A DNA stretch of 64,000 nt from Protula sp. h YS-2021 (taxonomy: Eukaryota > Annelida > Polychaeta > Sabellida > Serpulidae). The position numbers and the translations under genes were made by a program. Positions 37,553 to 49,500 of the stretch are shown one piece after another (the first letter of the stretch is position 1; each line of letters begins with the position of its first letter). The stretch covers positions 3,320,646 through 3,384,645 of the forward strand of contig OX457034.1 in the NCBI GenBank assembly GCA_949752745.1, in the 5' to 3' direction. The notes under the pieces were generated by a model. It was not told where the DNA came from, ran no database searches, and worked only from the letters and a program-made list of their open reading frames with translations.

Positions 37553-38537
37553 TTAGGACAAGGCGTTTTGAACGTTTGATCCCATGGTTTTTGCACAATC
37601 CAGGCGTAGACTCAGAGGGACGTCAGTGTATCGCGTGTAGGACTCCGATGTCCAGTCTCCTTGGCTCTTAATCACTTGCGGTGGCAGCCCACAGGCAAGA
37701 GCAAAGGTAGCCCCGGCTCGTCGTAGGCTATGGCCGCTGTAGGCTGAGTCATCTAGCCCAACAGCACGCAGTTTGCATTTCAGCATCGACGAGAACGCTG
37801 CGTGGGAGAGAGAGACGGTGGAGTCCGGGGTTCTGTAGGAGAAAAGCGCCGCTTTACCATGTGCGGGCGAAAGGCGGAGGTGGTGTTTTAACGCTGCAGT
37901 GGGGCATACTGTAGACCTCTACCTCTGGGATTGGGATGACGAGGGCTCGTGAAAAGTTGCGAAGTGTTTTGGTGCGTGTTACGTGAACTAGGGCGCCATC
38001 TGCACACAGCGTTACGTCATCACGGCAGAGGTCAGTTCTACAGTCGTGGCTAGTCTGGGTACGGGATAGCAGCGAGGACTTGCGCAGAAAGGTAAAGAAG
38101 CCCATGAGACAAGCAGCCCAGAAGCAGGCCTCTAATGGTTGCGAGAGGTCGAGAACTCCTCGGACGCGCTGCAAGATATCCAGCGAGAGCGGTAGTTTCT
38201 GTCGGGGTGGCGTACCTTTCTGCGTGTCGATTCCTTTCAATAGCGTCTTCACGAAGTGGTTATTCTCAATGGGGTTCGTGTAACCCAGCTCCAAGTGGAG
38301 TAGGCGAACTGCAGCGAGATAGCATCTCACGGACTGGGGTTTCAGGGATCGGCTGAGAAAACACGCGTAACGGAGCACGGTCGTAGTTTCTGCGGGGGCT
38401 GGGCGCATCCTAAAGGCTTGGCAGAAGGCCAGGTAAGACTTCAGCTGAGCCGAGTACGTTTCACGAGTGCTTTCTGCTAGGGCTGCTCTGCGGTATTGGG
38501 CCACTTCGTTGTCCAAAATTTGTGTCTCCCGTACCAC
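37553..38537 (-). pseudogene. Ngaro tyrosine recombinase, copy 4, frameshifted
   Basis: Same gene as copies 1-3 but with a 2-bp deletion near 37915 (GTAGACCTCTACC where other copies read GTAGACTGCTCTACC). This breaks the frame between Arg152 and the His-x-x-Arg/Tyr part. The two halves are open as 37854-38537 and 37553-37786. A Lys-to-Thr change occurs in the VHV(K/T)RTKT segment. Inactive as read. Confidence 0.85.
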
Positions 38538-40150
38538 TCCTGGAACAAACGACGCATAGCAATTGGTGACATGTGGTGCCGGAGGTCAGCGAGCGGGACG
38601 TGGCCGAATGCATACGTGGCATGTGGAAGGCTGGATAGTCGCGAAATGGCATCCGGGAGCTTATTAAGTTTCGTGTTTACGTAGGCGGCACATATTTTAA
38701 TGTCAAACTTAACGCATAATATTAGTATTTCGCATAAAACATCGGACGCAATAGTGTTTCTAATTCTTCCTCGGTTAAGGGCATAAAGGGTTGCTTTATT
38801 ATCCGAATATAGTTGAACCGTCTTAGAAGCGCAGAACGGTGCCCAGCGGCGCAGCGCCAAAAGAACAGCAGCTAGTTCTTTCGTATTTATGTCGCAATCA
38901 TTGATGGCGGGCATATCCGTGGCGAAGTTGCAATAGAGCCAGTCTATGGCTCTATTGTGGCAAACGACCGCTGCGCCTGCAGCAGTCGGGCTTGCGTCTG
39001 TGGCAATGTGAAAGGCGCGATCGGGCACATCCCTTTGGGAGGAAAAGCGAGATGTACCGTTGAATGAGGCGCAAAGCACATTAAGCAGTAGTAAGTCTCA
39101 GCGAGTGTCCGTAGTGATACGGGTGCGGTGGTTAGGGCGACGTAGTGACGTCATAAGCACGATTAGACGACGCATGGCCGGACGTATGACACTGACAACA
39201 CGTCCGACCCAGTTCAGTTTCCCCAGCAGGCTCTGGAGGTCGCGTTTTGAGAGCCGTCTGTTGTCGGGACTTGCGTAGTGGGAGAGAAGGGTTTGGACTT
39301 CGCATAGCTTATCCGTGGGAATTGACAGCGTGCAGTCGGTGGAGTCGATAGTCACTCCGAGAAACGTTAGTCTGCGCGTAGGGGAGATGCATTTCTCCCA
39401 GTTGATTGCGAAACCAAGCGACCGGAGGAGCCGTATCAAGCATTGCATTGCCTTGAGCGTGTCGTCAAATGTATCAGCGGTAATAAAAAAGTCATCGAGG
39501 TAGCAAATTATTGCTTTTATACCTTGTTTTTTAAGCATACGGCAGACACTCTGAGTAATACGATGGAAAATACCAACGCTTAATGAAGCCCCGAAGGGCA
39601 AGCGGGTATCTACAAGGTATGTGTGATGTTTATTACCCTTAAATTTCCACTTTAAGCCCGTTAGACGTTGGGACGCTTCGCTGAGCGGGACCTGCCGATA
39701 AGCTGATTTAAGGTCCACTTTTGCCATAAACGAGTTTCTACTGACCATATCGGCAGCGATGTCCACGGATGTAAATACATGTTTGTCGGGGGTGGCGTGG
39801 GAGTTGACAGAAAGGCCTTCTGGTTGCGAGCAATCGTGAATTAGCCTGATTTCACCGTTTTCTTTGGGTATGGCGGAGAGCGGGGAGACAATGGCCGGTT
39901 TTTCTACCACTACTTTATAGCGACCCAGGGCAATTTCCTTCTTTATTTCGCTCTCTACTTCATCACGATATTGTCGCTCAGCCACGCGGCTGTTGGGGGC
40001 TTCGGCACACTGAATATTTTCCGTGCGAACGTTAACGATATCGAACCCATTACGTAATCCGTTGAGAATAAATACCTTGTCCTTATCCGTTTCAAGTTGT
40101 CGTTCCCATTCGTCGAGCCGGTCAGACAGTGGGCTAGAGACGGCGTGCCG
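38477..40150 (-). pseudogene. Ngaro reverse transcriptase-RNase H, copy 4, one nonsense codon
   Basis: Open from directly after the Gag TAG (complement of 40151-40153) except for TGA at 39098-39100, where other copies read CGA (a CpG-type transition). The codon that is TAA in copy 2 is TCA here, so the two copies carry different single lesions. YLDD, the RNase H motifs and the C-terminal region are present. Confidence 0.85.
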
Positions 40151-41158
40151 CTAGTCTCTGTGAGCAATCTCGGGGTGGTTCTGGAAACATTTCAGGCAGG
40201 CATGCATGAATCGGCAGTTTAGTAGACTGCAACCCCGGCGCGAATTAAAGTTGCGACAAATTTCCGTGCCGTTCGGGGCCCTTGGAGCTTCCACCCTGGG
40301 TCTAGCGTGCTGCTTCCGGGTGGATGTTGATTGGGCGCGAGACGAGAAGCAACATATGCCTAGGAGATACGTATCGTCGTCTCCCCAACGGATTTGCCCC
40401 GACGCCACCCGTTGCCGGTATTCGAAATCATACCTCATACAGTTGGCTAGCGGGTAATACTCGCACATATCTCCAAACTTTATGCCGTAGAGATTGTAGC
40501 GATCACGCTCGTCTTCCGTCTCCAACTGTCCTGAGCGCTTTAGGGCGCTAAAGATGCGGGCGTGGCCTTTCACCCACTGCTGCCCCGTGGTGTCCTCAGG
40601 CCTCACGCGTTTCGCCGCGCTCGTCACGATCACTTTCGCATCACCGTTCGACGATAACACTGTCTCTGTGCCCTGACTCCCCAGGAAGGATCCACAGAAA
40701 TCTTGGACAAATAATGGTCGCGTGTTACCTGGGGTTCTCCCGGTCTGCCATGGGTCGTCGTCCGGGGTCTGCGGCTTGTCCACGAGGGAGTCCAGCATGG
40801 CTGTCATCGTCTCTGTGTTAAGGCGTGGAAGGTCATTCAGGGTAGCTGGTGCCGCGTCGCTGCGTAGCCGGGGTCTGTCGGCCGGAAATTTCTCAATGAT
40901 GTCCGATGTGGGACCGGTACGGGAACTCGCACTGTCGGACTTTGCGTCCTTAAGGTCTGCGACGGCCGCTAGCAGCATTCTCTCTTGGCCGAGCGAGAGT
41001 TTTAGCGCCTTAATGACGACCTTGTCAATGTGCAGTACACTGTCGATGGAAAAGAATTCCTCGCTCAGGAGAGCGTCGACAGTGGATTCGAGAAGGTTTC
41101 TCGACGCAGCCCATTCTTTCAACTCTTTAATTGCACTGTCGACTTTATCCTTATTCAT
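40151..41158 (-). CDS. Ngaro Gag-like protein, copy 4, full length
   Basis: 335 codons from ATG 41158 to the conserved TAG at 40151-40153. It is longer than copy 2 by ten codons because position 326 is CAG (Gln) here. The C-terminal knuckle extends as CRFMHACLKCFQNHPEIAHRD, giving extra Cys and His ligands just before the stop. This is the best Gag reference in the window. It shares frame with RT downstream. Confidence 0.85.
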   Translation of the reverse strand: MNKDKVDSAIKELKEWAASRNLLESTVDALLSEEFFSIDSVLHIDKVVIKALKLSLGQERMLLAAVADLKDAKSDSASSRTGPTSDIIEKFPADRPRLRSDAAPATLNDLPRLNTETMTAMLDSLVDKPQTPDDDPWQTGRTPGNTRPLFVQDFCGSFLGSQGTETVLSSNGDAKVIVTSAAKRVRPEDTTGQQWVKGHARIFSALKRSGQLETEDERDRYNLYGIKFGDMCEYYPLANCMRYDFEYRQRVASGQIRWGDDDTYLLGICCFSSRAQSTSTRKQHARPRVEAPRAPNGTEICRNFNSRRGCSLLNCRFMHACLKCFQNHPEIAHRD

Positions 41159-41602
41159 TTTTTTGTTTCCTTGCTCTCTCAGTGTTTTTTTTATACAGTT
41201 ATAGGGGGCTCACTGCTTGGCCGTAATTGCAATTAATGCCCTATTCAGACGGCACTGCTCAGGCAAGATCTTAATTGCAATTAGAGTACTCACGCATATT
41301 GATGCCCCAAATCCTAACAATCCCTTGCACTAATTGCAATTCAGAGTCCAAGCTTGTCAGCTGTCCGGGTGACGCTTGTTAGGCTTAACAATTGATATCC
41401 ACAAATTGCAATTAAGAGCTTCAAGTTTATACACAATGTCGCATATATCACACTTTTATTTATTGGTTTTTTTATATATACATTTTATTCCCTTTACCTT
41501 ACGCCCTGTATCAATCGTTATCCTGAAAGCTACTTTAATCAAATGTAATTATCCTTTGTGTCCTTTTCTGGTTTTCTTTATTATTATTATTTTTTTACTT
41601 TA
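41159..41602 (-). promoter_or_regulatory. Ngaro leader, copy 4, with four AATTGCAATT palindromes
   Basis: Homologous to 25800-26247. The palindromes are at 41225-41234, 41273-41282, 41332-41341 and 41404-41413, at spacings matching copy 2. It ends in an ATT-rich run where it is joined to RT of the duplicated part. Terminal repeat A1 is missing on this side. Confidence 0.8.
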
Positions 41603-42364
41603 TTATTTCTCCCAGTTGATTGCGAAACCAAGCGACCGGAGGAGCCGTATCAAGCATTGCATTGCCTTGAGCGTGTCGTCAAATGTATCAGCGGTAATAA
41701 AAAAGTCATCGAGGTAGCAAATTATTGCTTTTATACCTTGTTTTTTAAGCATGCGGCAGACACTCTGAGTAATACGATGGAAAATACCAACGCTTAATGA
41801 AGCCCCGAAGGGCAAGCGGGTATCTACAAGGTATGTGTGATGTTTATTACCCTTAAATTTCCACTTTAAGCCCGTTAGACGTTGGGACGCTTCGCTGAGC
41901 GGGACCTGCCGATAAGCTGATTTAAGGTCCACTTTTGCCATAAACGAGTTTCTACTGACCATATCGGCAGCGATGTCCACGGATGTAAAAACATGTTTGT
42001 CGGGGGTGGCGTGGGAGTTGACAGAAAGGCCTTCTGGTTGCGAGCAATCGTGAATTAGCCTGATTTCACCGTTTTCTTTGGGTATGGCGGAGAGCGGGGA
42101 GACAATGGCCGGTTTTTCTACCACTACTTTATAGCGACCCAGGGCAATTTCCTTCTTTATTTCGCTCTCTACCTCATCACGATATTGTCGCTCAGCCACG
42201 CGGCTGTTGGGGGCTTCGGCACACTGAATATTTTCCGTGCGAACGTTAACGATATCGAACCCATTACGTAATCCGTTGAGAATAAATACCTTGTCCTTAT
42301 CCGTTTCAAGTTGTCGTTCCCATTCGTCGAGCCGGTCAGACAGTGGGCTAGAGACGGCGTGCCG
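41603..42364 (-). pseudogene. Ngaro RT, front part only, duplicated segment (copy 5)
   Basis: From just after the conserved TAG (42365-42367) through VDLKSAYRQVPL and YLDD to AINWEK, where it is cut at 41603. The sequence is nearly identical to 39400-40150, so the duplication is recent. Confidence 0.85.
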
Positions 42365-43350
42365 CTAGTCTCTGTGAGCAATCTCGGGGTGGTTCTAGAA
42401 ACATTTCAGGCAGGCATGCATGAATCGGCAGTTTAGTAGACTGCAACCCCGGCGCGAATTAAAGTTGCGACAAATTTCCGTGCCGTTCGGGGCCCTTGGA
42501 GCTTCCACCCTGGGTCTAGCGTGCTGCTTCCGGGTGGATGTTAAATTGGGCGCGAGACGAGAAGCAACATATGCCTAGGAGATACGTATCGTCGTCTCCC
42601 CATCGGATTTGCCCCGACGCCACTCGTTGCCGGTATTCGAAATCATACCTCATACAGTTGGCTAGCGGGTAATACTCGCACATATCTCCAAACTTTATGC
42701 CGTAGAGATTGTAGCGATCACGCTCGTCTTCCGTCTCCAACTGTCCTGAGCGCTTTAGGGCGCTAAAGATGCGGGCGTGGCCTTTCACCCACTGCTGCCA
42801 CGTGGTGTCCTCAGGCCTCACGCGTTTCGCCGCGCTCGTCACGATCACTTTCGCATCACCGTTCGACGATAACACTGTCTCTGTGCCCTGACTCCCCAGG
42901 AAGGATCCACAGAAATCTTGGACAAATAATGGTCGCGTGTTACCTGGGGTTCTCCCGGTCTGCCATGGGTCGTCGTCCGGGGTCTGCGGCTTGTCCACGA
43001 GGGAGTCCAGCATGGCTGTCATCGTCTCTGTGTTAAGGCGTGGAAGGTCATTCAGGGTAGCTGGTGCCGCGTCGCTGCGTAGCCGGGGTCTGTCGGCCGG
43101 AAATTTCTCAATGATGTCCGATGTGGGACCGGTACGGGAACTCGCACTGTCGGACTTTGCGTCCTTAAGGTCTGCGACGGCCGCTAGCAGCATTCTCTCT
43201 TGGCCGAGCGAGAGTTTTAGCGCCTTAATGACGACCTTGTCAATGTGCGGTACACTGTCGATGGAAAAGAATTCCTCGCTCAGGAGAGCGTCGACAGTGG
43301 ATTCGAGAAGGTTTCTCGACGCAGCCCATTCTTTCAACTCTTTAATTCAC
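42365..43350 (-). pseudogene. Ngaro Gag, broken, duplicated segment (copy 5)
   Basis: It lacks the first ~13 codons because of a deletion that joins gag to A1 near 43350. A 1-bp insertion near 42541 shifts the frame after FSSRAQ. It carries the same premature TAG (complement of 42395-42397) as copy 2, while copy 4 has CAG, and the conserved TAG at 42365-42367. Confidence 0.8.
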
Positions 43351-43351
43351 T

Positions 43352-43579
43352 GAACACAGGCATGACAGAGGGTTCTCTGGGGCGAGCTCCGCCCCCGAGT
43401 TAATCAGTGTGTGCTCCGCTCCCGCCTTGCATGACGGCACGCTGTAAGCCGAGACGCTCTGTCTACATCTCCGTCTGGCACGCTCCGTCGCTGTCAAGTC
43501 GAGTAGCGTGGGGGATTAAGGGGGAAAAGGGGCAGCGCATCACCAGAGTTTTAAAATCAAACAACACTTTATTTTTTAA
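43352..43579 (-). repeat. Ngaro A1 terminal repeat, outer two-thirds
   Basis: It matches A1 from its outer end (TTAAAAAATAAAG on the minus strand) to the ...CCTGTGTTC segment, then jumps to gag. It marks the 5' terminus of the composite insertion. Satellite GTAAACAGGATG resumes at 43580. Confidence 0.85.
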
Positions 43580-46500
43580 GTAAACAGGATGAAATCTAAG
43601 AAATATGGAGAAAATAAGTCGGAAACGAATTTGAGAAAGAAAAAATAGGCGACAAAAGTCAAGAAAAGAAGAGAAAACAGGTGGAAATCTGAGAAATCAG
43701 GAAAAATAGGCTGGAAGCGATCTGGTGGAAGATAAAATTGGCGAGAAAAGAGAAGAAAAGAAGAGAAAATTGGATGAAATGTAAGAATTCAAGAGGAAAT
43801 GGGCCGGAAACGATCTTCAGGAAGAGAAAATAGCCGAGAACACACAAGATGAGAAGAGTAAACAGGATGAAATGTAAGAAATATGGAGAAAATAAGTTGG
43901 AAACGAATTTGAGGAAGATAAAATAGGCGAGAAAAGGCAAGAAAAGAACAGAAAGCAGGATGAAATGTAAGAAATAAGAGGAAATAGGCCGCAAACGTCC
44001 TTCTGGAAGAAAAAAAAGGCAAGAAAAGGCAAGAAAAGAAGAGAAAACAGGTCGAAAAGTAAGAAATCTGGGAAAATATGCCTGAAACGATCTTCAGGAA
44101 GAGAAAATAGACGAGAAAACACAAGAAGAGACGAGAAAACAGCATGAAATGTAAGAAATCAAAATGAAATAGGCCGGAAATGTTCTTTTGGAAGAGGAAA
44201 TAATCGAGAAAAGACCAGAAAGAAAGAGAAAAGGAGACGAAATCTAAGAAATAGGTTGAAAATAGTCCGGAAACGAATTTCAGCAAGAGAAAATAGGCGA
44301 GAAAAAGCAAGAAAAGAAAAGAAAGCAGGAAGAAATGTAAGAAATCAAGAGGAAATAGGCTGCAAACGTACTTCCGGAAAAGAAAATAGGCGAGAAAAAG
44401 CAAGAAAAGAAGAAAAAAACTGGTCGAAAAGTAAGAAATCAGGAATAATATGCCTGAAAGATCTTTAGGAAGAGCAAACAAACGAGAAAACACACGAAAA
44501 GACGAGAAAACAGCATGAAATGTAAGAAATCAAAATGAAATAAGCCGGAAATGTTCTTCTGTAACAGGAAATAATCGAGAAAAGAGAAGAAAGAAAGAGA
44601 AAATGGGGAGGAAATTTAAGAAATAGGTTTGAAAATAGTCCGGAAACGAATTTCAGGAAGAGAAAATAGGCGAGAAAAGGCAAGAAAAGAAGAGAAAACA
44701 GGAGGCAAACTGAGAAATCAGGAAATATACGCTGAGAACGATCTGGTGGAAGTGAAAATTGGTGACAAAAGGCAAGAAAAGAAGAGAAAAGGGATGAAAT
44801 CAAAGAAATCAAGAGGAAATAGGCCGGAAACGATCTTCAGGAAAAGAAAACAGGCTAGAAAGAAAAAGAAAAGAAGTTAAAATTGTATGAAATGTAAGAA
44901 ATCAAGAGGAAGTAGGCCGGAAACGCTCTTCTGGAAGAGAAAATAGTCGAGAACACACAAGATGAGAAAAGTAAACAGGATGAAATCTTAGAAATATGGA
45001 GAAAATAAGTCGGAAACGAATTTGAGAAAGAAAAAATAGGCGACAAAAGTCAAGAAAAGAAGAGAAAACAGGTGGAAATCTGAGAAATCAGGAAAAATAG
45101 GCTGGAAGCGATCTGGTGGAAGATAAAATTGGCGAGAAAAGAGAAGAAAAGAAGAGAAAATTGGATGAAATGTAAGAATTCAAGAGGAAATGGGCCGGAA
45201 ACGATCTTCAGGAAGAGAAAATAGCCGAGAACACACAAGATGAGAAGAGTAAACAGGATGAAATGTAAGAAATATGGAGAAAATAAGTTGGAAACGAATT
45301 TGAGGAACATAAAATAGGCGAGAAAAGGCAAGAAAAGAACAGAAAGCAGGATGAAATGTAAGAAATCAAGAGTAAATAGGCCGCAAACGTCCTTCTGGAA
45401 GAAAAAATAGGCGAGAAAAGGCAAGAAAAGAAGAGAAAACAGGTCGAAAAGTAAGAAATCTGGGAAAATATGCCTGAAACGATCTTCAGGAAGAGAAAAT
45501 AGACGAGAAAACACAAGAAGAGACGAGAAAACAGCATGAAATGTAAGAAATCAAAATGAAATAGGCCGGAAATGTTCTTTTGGAAGAGGAAATAATCGAG
45601 AAAAGACCAGAAAGAAAGAGAAAAGGAGACGAAATCTAAGAAATAGGTTGAAAATAGTCCGGAAACGAATTTCAGGAAGAGAAAATAGGCGAGAAAAAGC
45701 AAGAAAAGAAAAGAAAACAGGAAGAAATGTAAGAAATCAAGAGGAAATAGGCTGCAAACGTCCTTCCGGAAAAGAAAATAGGCGAGAAAAAGCAAGAAAA
45801 GAAGAAAAAAACTGGTCGAAAAGTAAGAAATCAGGAATAATATGCCTGAAAGATCTTTAGGAAGAGGAAACAAACGAGAAAACACACGAAAAGACGAGAA
45901 AACAGCATGAAATGTAAGAAATCAAAATGAAATAAGCCGGAAATGTTCTTCTGTAACAGGAAATAATCGAGAAAAGAGAAGAAAGAAAGAGAAAAGGGGA
46001 GGAAATTTAAGAAATAGGTTTGAAAATAGTCCGGAAACGAATTTCAGGAAGAGAAAATAGGCGAGAAAAGGCAAGAAAAGAAGAGAAAACAGGAGGCAAA
46101 CTGAGAAATCAGGAAAAATACACTGAGAACGATCTGGTGGAAGTGAAAATTGGTGACAAAAGACAAGAAAAGAAGAGAAAAGGGATGAAATCAAAGAAAT
46201 CAAGAGGAAATAGGCCGGAAACGATCTTCAAGAAAAGAAAACAGGCTAGAAAGAAAAAGAAAAGAAGTTAAAATTTGATGAAATATAAGAAATCAAGAGG
46301 AAGTAGGCCGGAAACGCTCTTCTGGAAGAGAAAATAGTCGAGAACACACAAGATGAGAAAAGTAAACAGGATGAAATCTAAGAAATATGGAGAAAATAAA
46401 TCGGAAACGAATTTGAGAAAGAAAAAATAGGCGACAAAAGTCAAGAAAAGAAGAGAAAACAGGTGGAAATCTGAGAAATCAGGAAAAATAGGCTGGAAGC

Positions 46501-49500
46501 GATCTGGTGGAAGATAAAATTGGCGAGAAAAGAGAAGAAAAGAAGAGAAAATTGGATGAAATGTAAGAATTCAAGAGGAAATGGGCCGGAAACGATCTTC
46601 AGGAAGAGAAAATAGCCGAGAACACACAAGATGAGAAGAGTAAACAGGATGAAATGTAAGAAATATGGAGAAAATAAGTTGGAAACGAATTTGAGGAACA
46701 TAAAATAGGCGAGAAAAGGCAAGAAAAGAACAGAAAGCAGGATGAAATGTAAGAAATCAAGAGTAAATAGGCCGCAAACGTCCTTCTGGAAGAAAAAATA
46801 GGCGAGAAAAGGCAAGAAAAGAAGAGAAAACAGGTCGAAAAGTAAGAAATCTGGGAAAATATGCCTGAAACGATCTTCAGGAAGAGAAAATAGACGAGAA
46901 AACACAAGAAGAGACGAGAAAACAGCATGAAATGTAAGAAATCAAAATGAAATAGGCCGGAAATGTTCTTTTGGAAGAGGAAATAATCGAGAAAAGACCA
47001 GAAAGAAAGAGAAAAGGAGACGAAATCTAAGAAATAGGTTGAAAATAGTCCGGAAACGAATTTCAGCAAGAGAAAATAGGCGAGAAAAAGCAAGAAAAGA
47101 AAAGAAAGCAGGAAGAAATGTAAGAAATCAAGAGGAAATAGGCTGTAAACGTACTTCCGGAAAAGAAAATAGGCGAGAAAAAGCAAGAAAAGAAGAAAAA
47201 AACTGGTCGAAAAGTAAGAAATCAGGAATAATATGCCTGAAAGATCTTTAGGAAGAGGAAACAAACGAGAAAACACACGAAAAGACGAGAAAACAGCATG
47301 AAATGTAAGAAATCAAAATGAAATAAGCCGGAAATGTTCTTCTGTAACAGGAAATAATCGAGAAAAGAGAAGAAAGAAAGAGAAAAGGGGAGGAAATTTA
47401 AGAAATAGGTTTGAAAATAGTCCGGAAACGAATTTCAGGAAGAGAAAATAGGCGAGAAAAGGCAAGAAAAGAAGAGAAAACAGGAGGCAAACTGAGAAAT
47501 CAGGAAAAATACGCTGAGAACGATCTGGTGGAAGTGAAAATTGGTGACAAAAGACAAGAAAAGAAGAGAAAAGGGATGAAATCAAAGAAATCAAGAGGAA
47601 ATAGGCCGGAAACGATCTTCAAGAAAAGAAAACAGGCTAGAAAGAAAAAGAAAAGAAGTTAAAATTTGATGAAATATAAGAAATCAAGAGGAAGTAGGCC
47701 GGAAACGATCTTCAGGAAGAGAAAATAGCCGAGAACACACAAGATGAGAAGAGTAAACAGGATGAAATGTAAGAAATATGGAGAAAATAAGTTGGAAACG
47801 AATTTGAGGAACATAAAATAGGCGAGAAAAGGCAAGAAAAGAACAGAAAGCAGGATGAAATGTAAGAAATAAGAGGAAATAGGCCGCAAACGTCCTTCTG
47901 GAAGAAAAAAAAGGCAAGAAAAGGCAAGAAAAGAAGAGAAAACAGGTCGAAAAGTAAGAAATCTGGGAAAATATGCCTGAAACGAACTTCAGGAAGAGAA
48001 AATAGACGAGAAAACACAAGAAGAGACGAGAAAACAGCATGAAATGTAAGAAATCAAAATGAAATAGGCCGGAAATGTTCTTTTGGAAGAGGAAATAATC
48101 GAGAAAAGACCAGAAAGAAAGAGAAAAGGAGACGAAATCTAAGAAATAGTTTGAAAATAGTCCGGAAACGAATTTCAGCAAGAGAAAATAGGCGAGAAAA
48201 AGCAAGAAAAGAAAAGAAAGCAGGAAGAAATGTAAGAAATCAAGAGGAAATAGGCTGTAAACGTACTTCCGGGAAAGAAAATAGGCGAGAAAAAGCAAGA
48301 AAAGAAGAAAAAAACTGGTCGAAAAGTAAGAAATCAGGAATAATATGCCTGAAAGATCTTTAGGAAGAGCAAACAAACGAGAAAACACACGAAAAGACGA
48401 GAAAACAGCATGAAATGTAAGAAATCAAAATGAAATAAGCCGGAAATGTTCTTCTGTAACAGGAAATAATCGAGAAAAGAGAAGAAAGAAAGAGAAAAGG
48501 GGAGGAAATTTAAGAAATAGGTTTGAAAATAGTCCGGAAACGAATTTCAGGAAGAGAAAATAGGCGAGAAAAGGCAAGAAAAGAAGAGAAAACAGGAGGC
48601 AAACTGAGAAATCAGGAAAAATACGCTGAGAACGATCTGGTGGAAGTGAAAATTGGTGACAAAAGACAAGAAAAGAAGAGAAAAGGGATGAAATCAAAGA
48701 AATCAAGAGGAAATAGGCCGGAAACGATCTTCAAGAAAAGAAAACAGGCTAGAAAGAAAAAGAAAAGAAGTTAAAATTTGATGAAATATAAGAAATCAAG
48801 AGGAAGTAGGCCGGAAACGCTCTTCTGGAAGAGAAAATAGTCGAGAACACACAAGATGAGAAAAGTAAACAGGATGAAATCTAAGAAATATGGAGAAAAT
48901 AAATCGGAAACGAATTTGAGAAAGAAAAAATAGGCGACAAAAGTCAAGAAAAGAAGGGAAAACAGGTGGAAATCTGAGAAATCAGGAAAAATAGGCTGGA
49001 AGCGATCTGGTGGAAGATAAAATTGGCGAGAAAAGAGAAGAAAAGAAGAGAAAATTGGATGAAATGTAAGAATTCAAGAGGAAATGGGCCGGAAACGATC
49101 TTCAGGAAGAGAAAATAGCCGAGAACACACAAGATGAGAAGAGTAAACAGGATGAAATGTAAGAAATATGGAGAAAATAAGTTGGAAACGAATTTGAGGA
49201 ACATAAAATAGGCGAGAAAAGGCAAGAAAAGAACAGAAAGCAGGATGAAATGTAAGAAATCAAGAGTAAATAGGCCGCAAACGTCCTTCTGGAAGAAAAA
49301 ATAGGCGAGAAAAGGCAAGAAAAGAAGAGAAAACAGGTCGAAAAGTAAGAAATCTGGGAAAATATGCCTGAAACGAACTTCAGGAAGAGAAAATAGACGA
49401 GAAAACACAAGAAGAGACGAGAAAACAGCATGAAATGTAAGAAATCAAAATGAAATAGGCCGGAAATGTTCTTTTGGAAGAGGAAATAATCGAGAAAAGA

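Larger units (their letters stand above)
36829..43579 (-). mobile_element. composite Ngaro insertion (copies 4 and 5) with internal duplication
   Basis: On the minus strand the outer ends are proper Ngaro termini: A1 ends at 43579 and B2 ends at 36829. Inside, reading 5' to 3', are part of A1, gag without its first codons, the front half of RT to 41603, then a jump back to the leader (41602 downward) and a full gag, RT-RNase H, recombinase and B1A2B2. It is thus one element with a tandem internal duplication of leader-gag-RT, or two fused copies. The jump lies at an ATT-rich microsatellite. Leader and most of A1 are deleted between 43340 and 43352. Confidence 0.85.
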
